Positions 37,352 through 46,949 of a DNA stretch of 64,000 bases are shown here, one piece after another. The DNA comes from Brachyspira alvinipulli ATCC 51933. GTDB lineage: Bacteria > Spirochaetota > Brachyspiria > Brachyspirales > Brachyspiraceae. The stretch spans positions 86,110 to 150,109 of the forward strand of contig NZ_KI912405.1 in the NCBI RefSeq assembly GCF_000518245.1, given 5' to 3'. Position 1 is the stretch's first letter. The number at the start of each line of letters is the position of its first letter. The notes beneath the pieces were generated by a model, which made no database searches, was not told where the DNA came from, and saw only the letters and a program-made list of their open reading frames with translations. The translations under genes were made by a program, and so were the position numbers.

Positions 37352-38338
37352 ATGAACACGAAAGTTAAATCAGTCAAAAATAAAACTATTGATTTTGATA
37401 TAAATACAGAAGAAGGTAAATTATATTTAGATAATTGTATTATAGATAATGAAAATATAACAGAATATAAAAAAGAAAATATTACAAATAAAACCATAAA
37501 CGGTAATACTTTTGATGTATTAAAAAAGATAGAAAAAAATATAGCTGATTTAATGATAATTGATCCGCCGTATAATATTTATAAAGATTATCATGGATTT
37601 AAATTCAGAGATAAAGATAATTTAACTTATGAAAAATATACTCATTTATGGGTAGAAAGCATTATTCCAATATTAAAAGAAAATGCTTCAATATATGTAT
37701 GCTGTGATTGGAAATCAAGTCTTGTTATAGGTAATGTATTGGAAAAATATTTTAATATACAAAACAGAATCACTTGGCAAAGAGAGAAAGGACGCGGAGC
37801 AAAAAATAATTGGAAAAATGGAATGGAGGATATTTGGTTTGCTACTTTATCAAATAATTATACTTTTAATCTTGATAAAGTAAAAATAAGAAGAAAAGTG
37901 ATAGCTCCTTATAAAACGGATGACGGACAGCCTAGAGATTGGCTTGAAACAAAGTATGGTAATTTTAGAGATACATGCCCTTCTAATTTCTGGGATGATA
38001 TATCCATTCCGTATTGGTCTATGGCAGAAAATACAGCACATCCTACTCAAAAGCCGGAAAAACTAATGGCAAAATTAATATTGGCAAGTTCAAATGAAAA
38101 CGATTTTATATTTGATCCTTTTTTAGGAAGCGGAACAACATCTGTAGTTGCCAAAAAACTAGGACGTAATTACTGCGGTATAGAACAAAATCCTACATAT
38201 TGTGCTTGGACAGAAAAGAGAATAGAATTAGCCGAAACCAATAAATACATACAAGGTTATAGCGATAATATATTCTGGGAAAGAAATACAATATCTATAC
38301 AAAACAAAATAAAAAATGGGATTATCTCCCACGAATAA
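37352..38338 (+). CDS. Beta-class site-specific DNA methyltransferase (solitary)
   Basis: 328 residues. The catalytic motif IV DPPY (71-74) precedes the AdoMet-binding motif I FDPFLGSGTT (near 250), the order of beta-class amino-methyltransferases, with the target-recognition region between them. Conserved TAHPTQKPEKLMAKLI precedes motif I. It modifies adenine-N6 or cytosine-N4; DPPY favours adenine. No restriction gene sits beside it in the same orientation. The type III system downstream has its own Mod, so this enzyme may be an orphan regulator or a relic. It begins 22 bases after guaA and may be co-transcribed. Confidence 0.88.
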   Translation: MNTKVKSVKNKTIDFDINTEEGKLYLDNCIIDNENITEYKKENITNKTINGNTFDVLKKIEKNIADLMIIDPPYNIYKDYHGFKFRDKDNLTYEKYTHLWVESIIPILKENASIYVCCDWKSSLVIGNVLEKYFNIQNRITWQREKGRGAKNNWKNGMEDIWFATLSNNYTFNLDKVKIRRKVIAPYKTDDGQPRDWLETKYGNFRDTCPSNFWDDISIPYWSMAENTAHPTQKPEKLMAKLILASSNENDFIFDPFLGSGTTSVVAKKLGRNYCGIEQNPTYCAWTEKRIELAETNKYIQGYSDNIFWERNTISIQNKIKNGIISHE

Positions 38339-38436
38339 CCCCATTAATTTTAATAAATGAACAAATAACTACTTTTTTGTTAAAGTATAAAATTTAAAAA
38401 CCGATAATCAATATACGATAAGGAAAAGAATACACT

Positions 38437-38592
38437 TTATCCCTGTACATTTAAAGCACCGCCTGTAATTTTAGGCTCTACTTCTATAGTTGCTGTATTA
38501 TCAGAAAAATTACTTCTGACAGTAACATTTACCCCGCCTATTGACGTAACATAAGTATTGGTTGTGTCAGTCGTCGTAATAGCTGTAACCAT
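38437..38592 (-). CDS. Small protein of 51 aa, unknown function
   Basis: ATG 38590-38592 lies 9 bases after AAAAGGAG, a better start than the in-frame ATG 17 codons upstream. The 51-residue product opens with a Thr-rich stretch (MVTAITTTDTTNTY) followed by alternating beta-like sequence (VTSIGGVNVTVRSNF, TATIEVEPKI). It has no hydrophobic segment, no Cys and no Lys/Arg cluster. The good ribosome binding site and balanced composition suggest a real gene. It sits between the solitary methyltransferase and mod. I do not recognise it. Confidence 0.55.
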   Translation of the reverse strand: MVTAITTTDTTNTYVTSIGGVNVTVRSNFSDNTATIEVEPKITGGALNVQG

Positions 38593-38691
38593 ATTTGTAA
38601 ACTCCTTTTTAAATATAGCTTTGTTCTTAACATAATTATACATTATAATAAAAAATTCACAAATAGAAAATTATATTTTTTTGATTAATTT

Positions 38692-40635
38692 TTACAAAAC
38701 AATTTTTACATTATCTTTATACTGCTGTAAAGACACATTAATTGTAACAGTCCAGCCATCAATATATACCATACCAGTTTCTATCATATCTTTAAATTTC
38801 TGCTTGTTCTCATCATTTTTTATAAGAATTTCAGAATTGGTAATATAATACCTTTTTATATTATCCTCTTCTATCATATAAGCACAATTTTCTATAATAG
38901 GCGTAAGTTTAGAAACAGGAGAGTTTAAACCGATATTAATAATCATATTGTATATTCTGCTTAAATCAGTTACCCCATTTAATAAAAGTATAATCTGCTT
39001 GTTTTCATCTTCTTTTTCAATATTGACATCATGCAAATCAAAAACTTTATAGCCTATATCAATTTTTTTATCATCAAACATATCATTACTTTCTTTTAAA
39101 GTTTTAAGTATTTTATCACCCGCCCTATTAACACGTTCAACAGTAATTGAAGAAATAACAGGTTCAAAGTTATTATCAATACAAAAATCATAAGCAGCCG
39201 ATTTTTCTTTTTTAATTTCCTCATCAATCTGACAAAGAATAAATTTTCTGTTTCCTCCGTCTTCAGCATTAAGCTCCATCACCGCATGTGCCGTAGTGCC
39301 AGACCCAGCAAAAAAATCAAGAACTATATCATTTTTATTTATGTTTGATAAATGAATAAAGTCTTTAATTAAATATTTAGATTTACTATAATTAAATACT
39401 TTTTTATTATCAAATAAATCTTTTATATTTTTATTACTATTGGCAGTAGAATATTGAGATGAATAAAATGTTGTTTTACCTCTTTTAGTAGGCATATCTC
39501 CTAATGCTGGTCTTTGCTTTTTATAAAGAGAATAACTATCTCCAACCTTTTTTATTATTACCTCATCTTTTTCATTTATAAATTTTTCTTTACTCCAAGT
39601 CCATCTTTTATATACTCCATCACTTATAGGTAATAATTCATAAGAATGATTAATATCCTTTTCTAAACTAAATGTCAATTTTTCTTCATCTATATAAATT
39701 GGAAAAAATAAATACTTTCTATCATCTTTGTTAGATTCTTCTCCTGTTGCTTTAATTCCTCCTCCTTCTTTCCAATAACCTAAATCATCTTTTTGCCATT
39801 TTTCATTTTCGTATTCATCTATATTTAAAACTCCAATTTTAAATTTGCTTTTATGTTTAGCATAAATTAAACAATATTCTTCTGTTTCCATCATTCCACT
39901 AGAATTATCATTACCATTAAGTTTATCAACTACACTTAATTGATATACAAAATTATCTTCACCGAAAATCTCGTCGCATAAAAGTTTTAAATTAGCTTGT
40001 TCGTTATCATCTATACTTATGAAAATCGCTCCGTCATCTGTTAATAAATCTCTTGCTAATTTTAATCTAGGGTACATGAATGTAAGCCAGCCGTTATGGG
40101 ATTTTTTACTTTTTTTGAATATAAACTCCATTCTGTCATATTCTTCTTTGCCTATATCCTGAAGTCCTAAAACCTCAAGCTCTTGTTCGTCAAATTTATC
40201 TGGGTATAAAAAATTATCAGTATTAGTATTGTATGGAGGATCTATATATATGCATTTTATTTTACCGCTATAGTATTTTTTTAATATTTTTAAAGAGTCT
40301 AAATTATCGCCTTTTATTATGATGTTTTCTGTTTCATCAAAATTCTTGCTTAATTTTTCATTGATACTCAATTCTTTTTTTGTTTTTTGTCTGTATTTAG
40401 CTTTCGCCAAATTTCTGCCTATGAAGTTTAAACCGTATCCGTTTTCTTTATAGCCTATTGCTGACTTACTATTTAAAACTCTTTTTAATTCTTCAATATT
40501 TATTTCACCGTCTTTATAGATAGAAGGATAATTATTTTTTAAAAACTCTAAAAGATGATTTTGTTCTTCGTCTATTATTTCTCTGCCCTCTATTACATCA
40601 AATCCTTGCTTTTCAAATTCTTCCTTTTTAGTCAT
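38692..40635 (-). CDS. mod: Type III restriction-modification system, Mod (methyltransferase) subunit
   Basis: 647 residues, typical of Mod. Motif IV DPPYNT (132-137) follows IKCIYI, and the AdoMet motif appears later as LDFFAGSGTTAHAVMELN, so it is beta class. The variable centre, roughly residues 230-400, is the expected target-recognition domain. Mod binds the asymmetric site and methylates adenine on one strand; with Res it forms the restriction complex. The start lies 8 bases inside the end of res, so mod is translated after res. I looked for simple-sequence repeats of the kind that make other mod genes phase-variable and found none. Confidence 0.93.
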   Translation of the reverse strand: MTKKEEFEKQGFDVIEGREIIDEEQNHLLEFLKNNYPSIYKDGEINIEELKRVLNSKSAIGYKENGYGLNFIGRNLAKAKYRQKTKKELSINEKLSKNFDETENIIIKGDNLDSLKILKKYYSGKIKCIYIDPPYNTNTDNFLYPDKFDEQELEVLGLQDIGKEEYDRMEFIFKKSKKSHNGWLTFMYPRLKLARDLLTDDGAIFISIDDNEQANLKLLCDEIFGEDNFVYQLSVVDKLNGNDNSSGMMETEEYCLIYAKHKSKFKIGVLNIDEYENEKWQKDDLGYWKEGGGIKATGEESNKDDRKYLFFPIYIDEEKLTFSLEKDINHSYELLPISDGVYKRWTWSKEKFINEKDEVIIKKVGDSYSLYKKQRPALGDMPTKRGKTTFYSSQYSTANSNKNIKDLFDNKKVFNYSKSKYLIKDFIHLSNINKNDIVLDFFAGSGTTAHAVMELNAEDGGNRKFILCQIDEEIKKEKSAAYDFCIDNNFEPVISSITVERVNRAGDKILKTLKESNDMFDDKKIDIGYKVFDLHDVNIEKEDENKQIILLLNGVTDLSRIYNMIINIGLNSPVSKLTPIIENCAYMIEEDNIKRYYITNSEILIKNDENKQKFKDMIETGMVYIDGWTVTINVSLQQYKDNVKIVL

Positions 40636-43558
40636 TTTTTATTACCTCCTCTATCATATCATAAAGCTGTGATTTATTTATTCTTTTCTTATAGTACACT
40701 TTTACATCACTTGAATTATTTTTATTTAGTTTCTCAAAAAATCTATAAGCAAAATCTATTTTTGATTTTTCATCTGCTGGTATTTCTTCTTCTGTATTAT
40801 AGCCTTTACTCTCAACTATTAAAAATATTTTTTTGCTGTCTTCTCTTTCTACTGCATAACAGAAATCAGGACTATAATTGCCTAAAGGTGTAGGTATTGA
40901 AAGTTTTGGCATTTTAGCAAATATTTTTATATTCTTTATTTTTGGATCATCAAGTATTATACTTCTTTCAAATATGCTGTCATATTCTATAACATCTTCA
41001 AATATCCATTCTTCCTTTAAACTGAAATTATCTGCTTTTTCCTGATTCTTTCCAAGACTTCCTGCTTCTAATTCATTTTTAAAATTTCCTTTTTTATCAT
41101 ACATTATATTAGGCTTTATTTTGCCGTCTATAAAATTATATTCAATAAGTGTTTTCATATCTCCTATTAAAGCATTTTTTATTATAGATAATATTTCAGC
41201 CTTAGCATAATTGATATTTTTTTCTATTTTTTCTTTTAATTCTTTATTTATGCCGTTTAATATTTTCACTATAAATGATATTGGCATTTTTGATTTTTCT
41301 GCTAATTCTCTGGCTAAAAATATATAATCAATATTTTCTCTGTATTCATGAGAAGATAATATTTCTTTATTTATAGAATTATCTTTTTCTAAATTGTCTA
41401 TATCCCAAATTAATTTTACTGTTTTAAGAGATTTTATTTCTACATCCAATTTATTGATTTTTTCTATTATAGAATTTAATAATATTTCTTCATTCTTTTC
41501 ATTTAACTCATTTATATAATAATATGCTTCTTTAGATATAAAATCCCATAACTTTTTAAAATCTTCTATTTTTTCATTTTTTATTTTTAGATTTTTTCTT
41601 TCTCTTAATTTATTGCCGTTTGTAATATAATGCTCCATATCCTCATCAAAAATTTTATAAGCATATTCAAGCATCAATTTTTCTTCTTTATCTGTAATTT
41701 TATTTTTTAATTCAGAAAGTTTATTAAAATAGTCATCTGCTTTTTTATAAATATCAAGTCCTTTATCATCAACCTTTTCTAAGTCTATTATTAAATTATA
41801 ATTTAATAAAAACTTTTCAAACTTCCGTATATTAGTTTCTATATTGTTAGCCTGTAACCTGCTGTTTAAATCTGTTCTTGTAAACTCATCATACAAAACT
41901 GATGAATTATCAACTATTTCTTTTTGCAGGCTTTCAATAAAATCTGCCTCATCTCCAGAAACAACCACATCTAAATTATTAATATTCCAAAAACTATTTT
42001 TATCTTTGAATGTGTCTATAGTTAATCTTTCACCTTTCTGATTAACGCATATTCTTAAGCCTCTTCCAACCTGCTGTATTTTTGAAGTATGGCTTCCTCT
42101 GTTGCTTAACTTACAAATAGTAAATACATTAGGATTATCCCAACCTTCCTGCAATGCCCAAACAGAAAATATAAATCTGGTTTGTGTTTCAAATGATAAT
42201 AATTTTTCTTTTGATTTTAATATTAAATCTACTCCCTTTCTTATTTTTTCATCATCATTTCCTTTATCACCTGAAAAATATCCTTCATGAACTTTTAATT
42301 GTCTGTCTTGATAGTCATTTTCTAAATATTTTAAATACTCTTTATATTCTTCTTTATCTTTTAATTCATTTATAGTTTTTTCTCTAATTATTTTATATTC
42401 TTCTTCAAATATTTTTTTCACATCTATATATTTTTCTGCATCTTCTAAATCTCTTCTATATTCTGCAATATACCTTATAAAAAATAATGATAAAGCCTTA
42501 ATCCCCTTAAGAAATAATTTTTTTTCTTTTTCAAAATGAAGTTCTATACTTTCTTTTATCATAAATCGTATATTATCTTCTTCTAATAGATATTCAGCAA
42601 AATATTGTTCTCCATCAGATAATATTATATTAGACTCTTTACTATCTTTTTTTTCATAATTTATTTTTATTATTTCTTCACCGTTAAATTTATCTCCGAC
42701 TTTTAAATCTTTATAAATAATTTCACTATTAATATTACTTTTAATTTTTACTATATCTTTTTCTATAGATAAAATTATATCTTTATTGTTGGAAGTTTCA
42801 TTATAATATACTGTAATTTTTTTTACCAAGTTTTTTTTGAATGATGATACTCCATCAAGTTTGTATGCTATATTTGAAAGCTCTATTATATGATCTTTTT
42901 TATTTTTACTTTTTGGGAAAGTAGCACCGAATCTCAGAAAATAATTATTAAATCCATTAAAATATTTAGAAAACGCTTCTCCTGCGAATTTATGAGGCTC
43001 ATCAATAATGATAATAGGGTTAAGTTCTTTTAAAGCATCAAGATAAGTTCCAATTCTTTTATTAGAAAAAAATCCTTCTGTTTCTATTGTTCTATTTAAT
43101 TTGTTTTCTTTATTAGTAAATGAATGAGGTGTCAATACCAATACAGAGAAATTATCATCATCTAAAAACCTATTTATAACGGATATAGAACCATCGTATA
43201 TATTAACATCTATTTCTCTTTCTCTGAAATTTGAATATATAGATTTAAAATAGTCTTTTGTTATCTCAAAATTTTTTTTAGTACCTTCTCTTATAGGTAA
43301 AGATGGTACTAATATAATAAATTTATTATATCCAAAATTATGATTAAGCTCAAACATAGTTTTAATGTATGTAAATGTTTTTCCTGTACCTGTTTCCATC
43401 AATATATCTATGTTTTTACTATTAGATATTTTTTCTTGCTTAATACATTGATTCAATGCATACTCAAATCCAAATCCTTCTTTCAAATCATTGAATATTG
43501 ATATTATATTTTGTATGCATTCTTCTTGATATTTTTGTTCTGTAAATTGTAACTGCAT
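40628..43558 (-). CDS. res: Type III restriction-modification system, Res (helicase-endonuclease) subunit
   Basis: 976 residues. SF2 helicase motifs: Walker A METGTGKT (54-61), motif II IIIDEPHKF, motif III FGATFPK and motif VI QQVGRGLRI. The C-terminal nuclease has a PD...ExK pattern, YSPDFCYAV followed by FLIVESKGYN, near residue 920. Together these identify Res, which uses ATP to communicate between two head-to-head sites before cutting. The reading frame is intact, so the system is probably active. It is transcribed first, with mod overlapping its end; Res before Mod is a less common order for type III loci. Confidence 0.93.
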   Translation of the reverse strand: MQLQFTEQKYQEECIQNIISIFNDLKEGFGFEYALNQCIKQEKISNSKNIDILMETGTGKTFTYIKTMFELNHNFGYNKFIILVPSLPIREGTKKNFEITKDYFKSIYSNFREREIDVNIYDGSISVINRFLDDDNFSVLVLTPHSFTNKENKLNRTIETEGFFSNKRIGTYLDALKELNPIIIIDEPHKFAGEAFSKYFNGFNNYFLRFGATFPKSKNKKDHIIELSNIAYKLDGVSSFKKNLVKKITVYYNETSNNKDIILSIEKDIVKIKSNINSEIIYKDLKVGDKFNGEEIIKINYEKKDSKESNIILSDGEQYFAEYLLEEDNIRFMIKESIELHFEKEKKLFLKGIKALSLFFIRYIAEYRRDLEDAEKYIDVKKIFEEEYKIIREKTINELKDKEEYKEYLKYLENDYQDRQLKVHEGYFSGDKGNDDEKIRKGVDLILKSKEKLLSFETQTRFIFSVWALQEGWDNPNVFTICKLSNRGSHTSKIQQVGRGLRICVNQKGERLTIDTFKDKNSFWNINNLDVVVSGDEADFIESLQKEIVDNSSVLYDEFTRTDLNSRLQANNIETNIRKFEKFLLNYNLIIDLEKVDDKGLDIYKKADDYFNKLSELKNKITDKEEKLMLEYAYKIFDEDMEHYITNGNKLRERKNLKIKNEKIEDFKKLWDFISKEAYYYINELNEKNEEILLNSIIEKINKLDVEIKSLKTVKLIWDIDNLEKDNSINKEILSSHEYRENIDYIFLARELAEKSKMPISFIVKILNGINKELKEKIEKNINYAKAEILSIIKNALIGDMKTLIEYNFIDGKIKPNIMYDKKGNFKNELEAGSLGKNQEKADNFSLKEEWIFEDVIEYDSIFERSIILDDPKIKNIKIFAKMPKLSIPTPLGNYSPDFCYAVEREDSKKIFLIVESKGYNTEEEIPADEKSKIDFAYRFFEKLNKNNSSDVKVYYKKRINKSQLYDMIEEVIKND

Positions 43559-43633
43559 TATTTACTTCTCTAAATTATTGTATACTATTGCATTAACAAT
43601 ATATCGGAAGTTTACATAATACCTTAAGAGTTT

Positions 43634-44746
43634 TTACTTCTTCTTAGGCAAATGCTTTATAATCTGACCTTCAAGCTGTATTGATTTCTGTTTCGCATCG
43701 TATCCCAAAATCTTGCCGTAAACTTCTATATAGTTTTTAGCTTCTAATGTTACAGTTACATTCACTATTAAATCAGCAACGCCTGCAATGTCTTTCTCAT
43801 TTACATCATAGATTAATATTCTAGCTTTCTTTTTTGGTATGCCGTCTACATTAGTTTGAGTTACTCTGTTTACATCAGCTTTCCACTTTACATATCCGCC
43901 ATTGTATAAGTCATAATTTTCAACAACTGTTAAATAGTCTGGGCTCTCTTTAAAAATGTTATAGTCTGGTGCTATTACAAATTCTTTAAGAACTCTGAAT
44001 CTCTCTTTTAAATATTCGTTTATATCGCTTTTTAATGCTCCGTTTATTATCATAACTGCTTCATTTACTGAGGCACTTCTCATATTCTTTTTTGCTTTGT
44101 CGAACATCTCAGCTACTTCACGAGGCGAGTATGTAGGACTTTGAGCACTCTCCGGTATTTTACCGTCTTCAAGCCCTTCAAATAAATATACATTCTCTAG
44201 TTTTTCTCTTAATTCCTTCTGATCTTTATCAAGAAGAACATATCTTATTTTAGGATAAACTCTGTCTATTACTAAATATGAACCAAGAGTAAGTATAAAC
44301 GCTATAGGTATAAGAAGTAAAAACTTAGATACAGATATCTTTTTCTTTCCAAGCAAATAAGCTCTAGGATTAATCTCATCCCCTCTAGCATTATTAGTTA
44401 AAAATCTTATTCTTTCAAGATTATCTTTAGCTACTTTATTCTCAGGCTCTAAATCTAATATTCTAAAATATTCTCTTAAAGCATTTTCTCTATGCCCATT
44501 ATGCAAACTAATATATGCTTTAGCAAGCATAGCACTAATACAGAAACTATCTTCTCTAAGTGCTTTTCTTGAAACTTCTTCAGCACCATAAAAATCTTTT
44601 AAAAAAATGTCAGCAAATGCCAACATAGCATAAGCATCAGCATCATGGGTGATTCTTGATTTATTATTGAGAATAAATTCTTTTGCTTTTTTATACTTCT
44701 TCTTTTTTATTAAAGTATAAGCAGTATAAGCTATCTTGCTTTTCAT
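43634..44746 (-). CDS. TPR-containing membrane protein
   Basis: 370 residues in three parts: tetratricopeptide-like helices (about 1-120; AYAMLAFADIFLKDFYGAEEVSRKAL, AKAYISLHNGHRENALREYFRILDLEPENK), one membrane helix (about 137-160; KFLLLIPIAFILTLGSYLVI), and a C-terminal domain of 200 residues containing AREVAEMFDKAKK-like helices and a beta-rich end (VTVTLEAKNYIEVYGKILGYDAK). With no signal peptide, the TPR part should be cytoplasmic and the C-terminal domain periplasmic. Such proteins tether complexes. I cannot name the partner; the gene stands alone. Confidence 0.7.
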   Translation of the reverse strand: MKSKIAYTAYTLIKKKKYKKAKEFILNNKSRITHDADAYAMLAFADIFLKDFYGAEEVSRKALREDSFCISAMLAKAYISLHNGHRENALREYFRILDLEPENKVAKDNLERIRFLTNNARGDEINPRAYLLGKKKISVSKFLLLIPIAFILTLGSYLVIDRVYPKIRYVLLDKDQKELREKLENVYLFEGLEDGKIPESAQSPTYSPREVAEMFDKAKKNMRSASVNEAVMIINGALKSDINEYLKERFRVLKEFVIAPDYNIFKESPDYLTVVENYDLYNGGYVKWKADVNRVTQTNVDGIPKKKARILIYDVNEKDIAGVADLIVNVTVTLEAKNYIEVYGKILGYDAKQKSIQLEGQIIKHLPKKK

Positions 44747-44838
44747 ATATAAATGATAATCCCGTATTTAAAATGTTAACATAATTATCGGTATTATGAT
44801 AACTTGCATTAACACTTTTTTAATTTACAAAATAATAA

Positions 44839-44865
44839 AGGACAGCAAATATGCTGCCCTATTTT
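44839..44865 (-). terminator. Intrinsic terminator of nagB
   Basis: On the minus strand AGGGCAGCAT pairs with TTGCTGTCCT (44860-44839), followed by TTTATTATTTT. Confidence 0.65.
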
Positions 44866-44886
44866 ATAGAAAAAAATAATATTATT

Positions 44887-45645
44887 TTACTTTTTAGCAG
44901 GTTTTTTCTTGCTTAATCCAATAGCATCCGCTAATTCTTCATTAATAACAACTACAACATCATTGTGAAGTTTTAAAAAAGTAACTGGACACTTAGTTGT
45001 AACTTTGTCATGATTTAAAAGCTCTTTCATTGCTGCAGCTTTACCTTTTCCAATTGCTGCAATAACTATTTTCTTAGCCTTCAATATTCCGCCCATACCC
45101 ATACTGAATGCTTCTTTAGGTACATCTTTTTCTGAATTAAAAAATCTTGCATTAGCTTTAATTGTTTTTTCATCAAGCTTCACGCATAAAGCATCAGCAT
45201 GTAAAGCCTCATCAGGTTCATTAAATGCAATATGACCATTAGGACCAACACCTAAAAGCTGCAAATCTCTAGGAAGTTTTGCTATTTTATCATTAAACTC
45301 TTTTAATATTTTCTCTTTATCCCCTACTCCTTTAGGAACAAAAGTATTTTTCTTATCAATATTTACATGATCAAATAAATTTTTATTCATAAAATATCTG
45401 TAGCTTTGTTCATTTTTAGCATCTAATCCCTTATATTCATCCAAATTAACAGACTTAACATTTTTAAAATCTATTTCTTTTTTCTGATATGCCTTTATTA
45501 AATGAGGATATACCGCTTCTGCTGTACCGCCTGTAGCAAGGCCTAAAACAGCATCCTTTTTTACTTTTAATAAATTAATAATCTCTGCTGCAGTTTTTTT
45601 ACCAACTCCATTGGCATCTTTTGCTATAACAACCTTTAACCCCAT
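44887..45645 (-). CDS. nagB: Glucosamine-6-phosphate deaminase
   Basis: 252 residues from the second ATG (45643-45645), which is well spaced from AGGAG; the first ATG is too close. Motifs: GLATGGTAEAVYPHL (phosphate loop), NLDEYKG with the catalytic Asp, and LGVGPNGHIAFNEPDE with the His/Glu pair. The C-terminus ends in a short Lys-rich tail. It converts GlcN-6-P to fructose-6-P and ammonia in the cytoplasm. It completes amino-sugar catabolism begun by the nanE-PTS operon 27 kb away. It has its own terminator and is divergent from the HAD gene. Confidence 0.95.
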   Translation of the reverse strand: MGLKVVIAKDANGVGKKTAAEIINLLKVKKDAVLGLATGGTAEAVYPHLIKAYQKKEIDFKNVKSVNLDEYKGLDAKNEQSYRYFMNKNLFDHVNIDKKNTFVPKGVGDKEKILKEFNDKIAKLPRDLQLLGVGPNGHIAFNEPDEALHADALCVKLDEKTIKANARFFNSEKDVPKEAFSMGMGGILKAKKIVIAAIGKGKAAAMKELLNHDKVTTKCPVTFLKLHNDVVVVINEELADAIGLSKKKPAKK

Positions 45646-45786
45646 AATCATACTCTCCTTTATTATTTTTTATTATTTAAAATTATAACATGTATATAAT
45701 TTATTATCAAATGATATAAAATTATATTGATTTTGATAAAAAAAAATATAAAATATTTTTCTATAAAATATAGTAAGGATTTAGAA

Positions 45787-46446
45787 ATGAGCAAAATAAA
45801 AATTAAAGCTGCTATATTCGATTTTGACGGCACTTTGGTAGATAGTGAAAGTTTATATACAAAATCTTTAATATATACGGCTAATAAAATGAAGGGACTT
45901 GAAGATGTAGATTTTAAATCTATGGCAGGGTATCAAACTAATGACATAAAGAAAATTTTAATAGAAAAAAATTATTATATACCTGAAAATTTTTTTGAAG
46001 AAGCTGAAAAATACTTCCGTCAAATAATAGAAACAGATTTAGAAACTTTTGATAATGTTATTGAAACTTTAGAAAAGATGAAAAATCTTGATATAGTGAT
46101 AGCTTCAAATAGTGAAATAAATTATGTTAAAAGAATGTCTGAAAAAAAAGGGATATCAAAATATATAAAAGATTATTCATGCCATAATGAACAATTAAAA
46201 GCTAAACCGGAACCTGATTTATTTTTGTATGCATTTGAACTTTTAAAAAAATATAATAATAACATAACAAAAGAAGAGACATTAATATTTGAAGATAGTT
46301 TAGCAGGAGTAGAAGGTGCTAAAAAAACTGGTATAAAAATTGCTGCTATAACAAATAGCTATGATAAAGAAACATTAAAAGAAAAAGGGGCGGATATAGT
46401 AATTAATAATATAGGAGAGATATTTGATTATATAGAATTATGTTAA
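45787..46446 (+). CDS. HAD-superfamily phosphatase (beta-phosphoglucomutase-like)
   Basis: 219 residues from ATG 45787, preceded by AAGGA; a longer in-frame start at 45727 would add a Lys/Ile-rich leader with no homology to the family. Motif I is FDFDGTLVDSE with two catalytic Asp. Motif II falls in DIVIASNSE. The C-terminal part has KPEPDLFLYAFELL and FEDSLAGVEGAKKTGIK, so this is a subfamily I HAD with a helical cap, as in beta-phosphoglucomutase and sugar-phosphate phosphatases. The substrate is unknown. Its stop overlaps the PTS EIIA gene by 7 bases, hinting at a sugar-phosphate role. Confidence 0.88.
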   Translation: MSKIKIKAAIFDFDGTLVDSESLYTKSLIYTANKMKGLEDVDFKSMAGYQTNDIKKILIEKNYYIPENFFEEAEKYFRQIIETDLETFDNVIETLEKMKNLDIVIASNSEINYVKRMSEKKGISKYIKDYSCHNEQLKAKPEPDLFLYAFELLKKYNNNITKEETLIFEDSLAGVEGAKKTGIKIAAITNSYDKETLKEKGADIVINNIGEIFDYIELC

Positions 46447-46874
46447 AAGAAATGTTAAAAGAAAAAATACAAATTATAGAAGATGCTGAAAATTGGGAAG
46501 AGGCAATAAAAATATCAGCAAAACCGCTTTTAGATAATAATAATATAGAATACAGATATGTTGATTCTATTATAAATAATGTATATAAATACGGAGCATA
46601 TATAGTTTTAGTTGATGGAGCAGCAATGGCTCATTCAAGACCTGAAGATGGTGTTATAAAAATGGGAATGAGCTTTTTAAAAATAAAAAATGGTATAGAT
46701 TTCTATCAAACTGAAAATAAAGTATATCTATTTTTCACATTAGCAGCTGAAGATTCAAGCAGTCATCAAGACGCTATGTCTGAATTGGCAGATATTTTAG
46801 GAAATGATAATTTAGTAAAAAAAATTATACAAGAAGATTTAACAGAAGAGGAAATATTAAATTTATTTAATTAA
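46440..46874 (+). CDS. PTS EIIA component, UlaC/mannitol-fructose (EIIA type 2) family
   Basis: 144 residues. The block YIVLVDGAAMAHSRPEDGVIKMGMSFL (about 54-80) matches the active site of UlaC-like EIIA proteins, with phospho-accepting His65 in the position of the PHARPE motif. Helical ends such as SSHQDAMSELADILGN also fit. EIIA passes phosphate from HPr to IIB. No ascorbate-type IIB/IIC gene is nearby, so it either serves a distant transporter or acts as a regulatory phospho-protein. The start overlaps the HAD gene, implying coupled translation; an in-frame ATG at 46452 is possible too. Confidence 0.82.
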   Translation: MLKEMLKEKIQIIEDAENWEEAIKISAKPLLDNNNIEYRYVDSIINNVYKYGAYIVLVDGAAMAHSRPEDGVIKMGMSFLKIKNGIDFYQTENKVYLFFTLAAEDSSSHQDAMSELADILGNDNLVKKIIQEDLTEEEILNLFN

Positions 46875-46890
46875 TTTTTATTATTAAAAA

Positions 46891-46925
46891 AGAGAGACTA
46901 TAAAAAATAATATGCCCCTCTTTTA
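46891..46925. terminator. Terminator between convergent EIIA and glyA genes
   Basis: AGAGAGACTATA pairs imperfectly with TATGCCCCTCT (46891-46921), with A-runs and T-runs on opposite sides so that it can work in both directions. Confidence 0.7.
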
Positions 46926-46949
46926 ATTATTCAAACCTAATTATATAAA

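Noticed and set aside
38692-40635. Phase variation of mod by simple-sequence repeats
   Set aside because: I looked for tandem 4-7-base repeats or long homopolymers in the gene and found none that would make it contingency-controlled.
42102-42375. Several 60-codon plus-strand frames inside res
   Set aside because: Antisense shadows of a confidently assigned helicase gene without ribosome binding sites.
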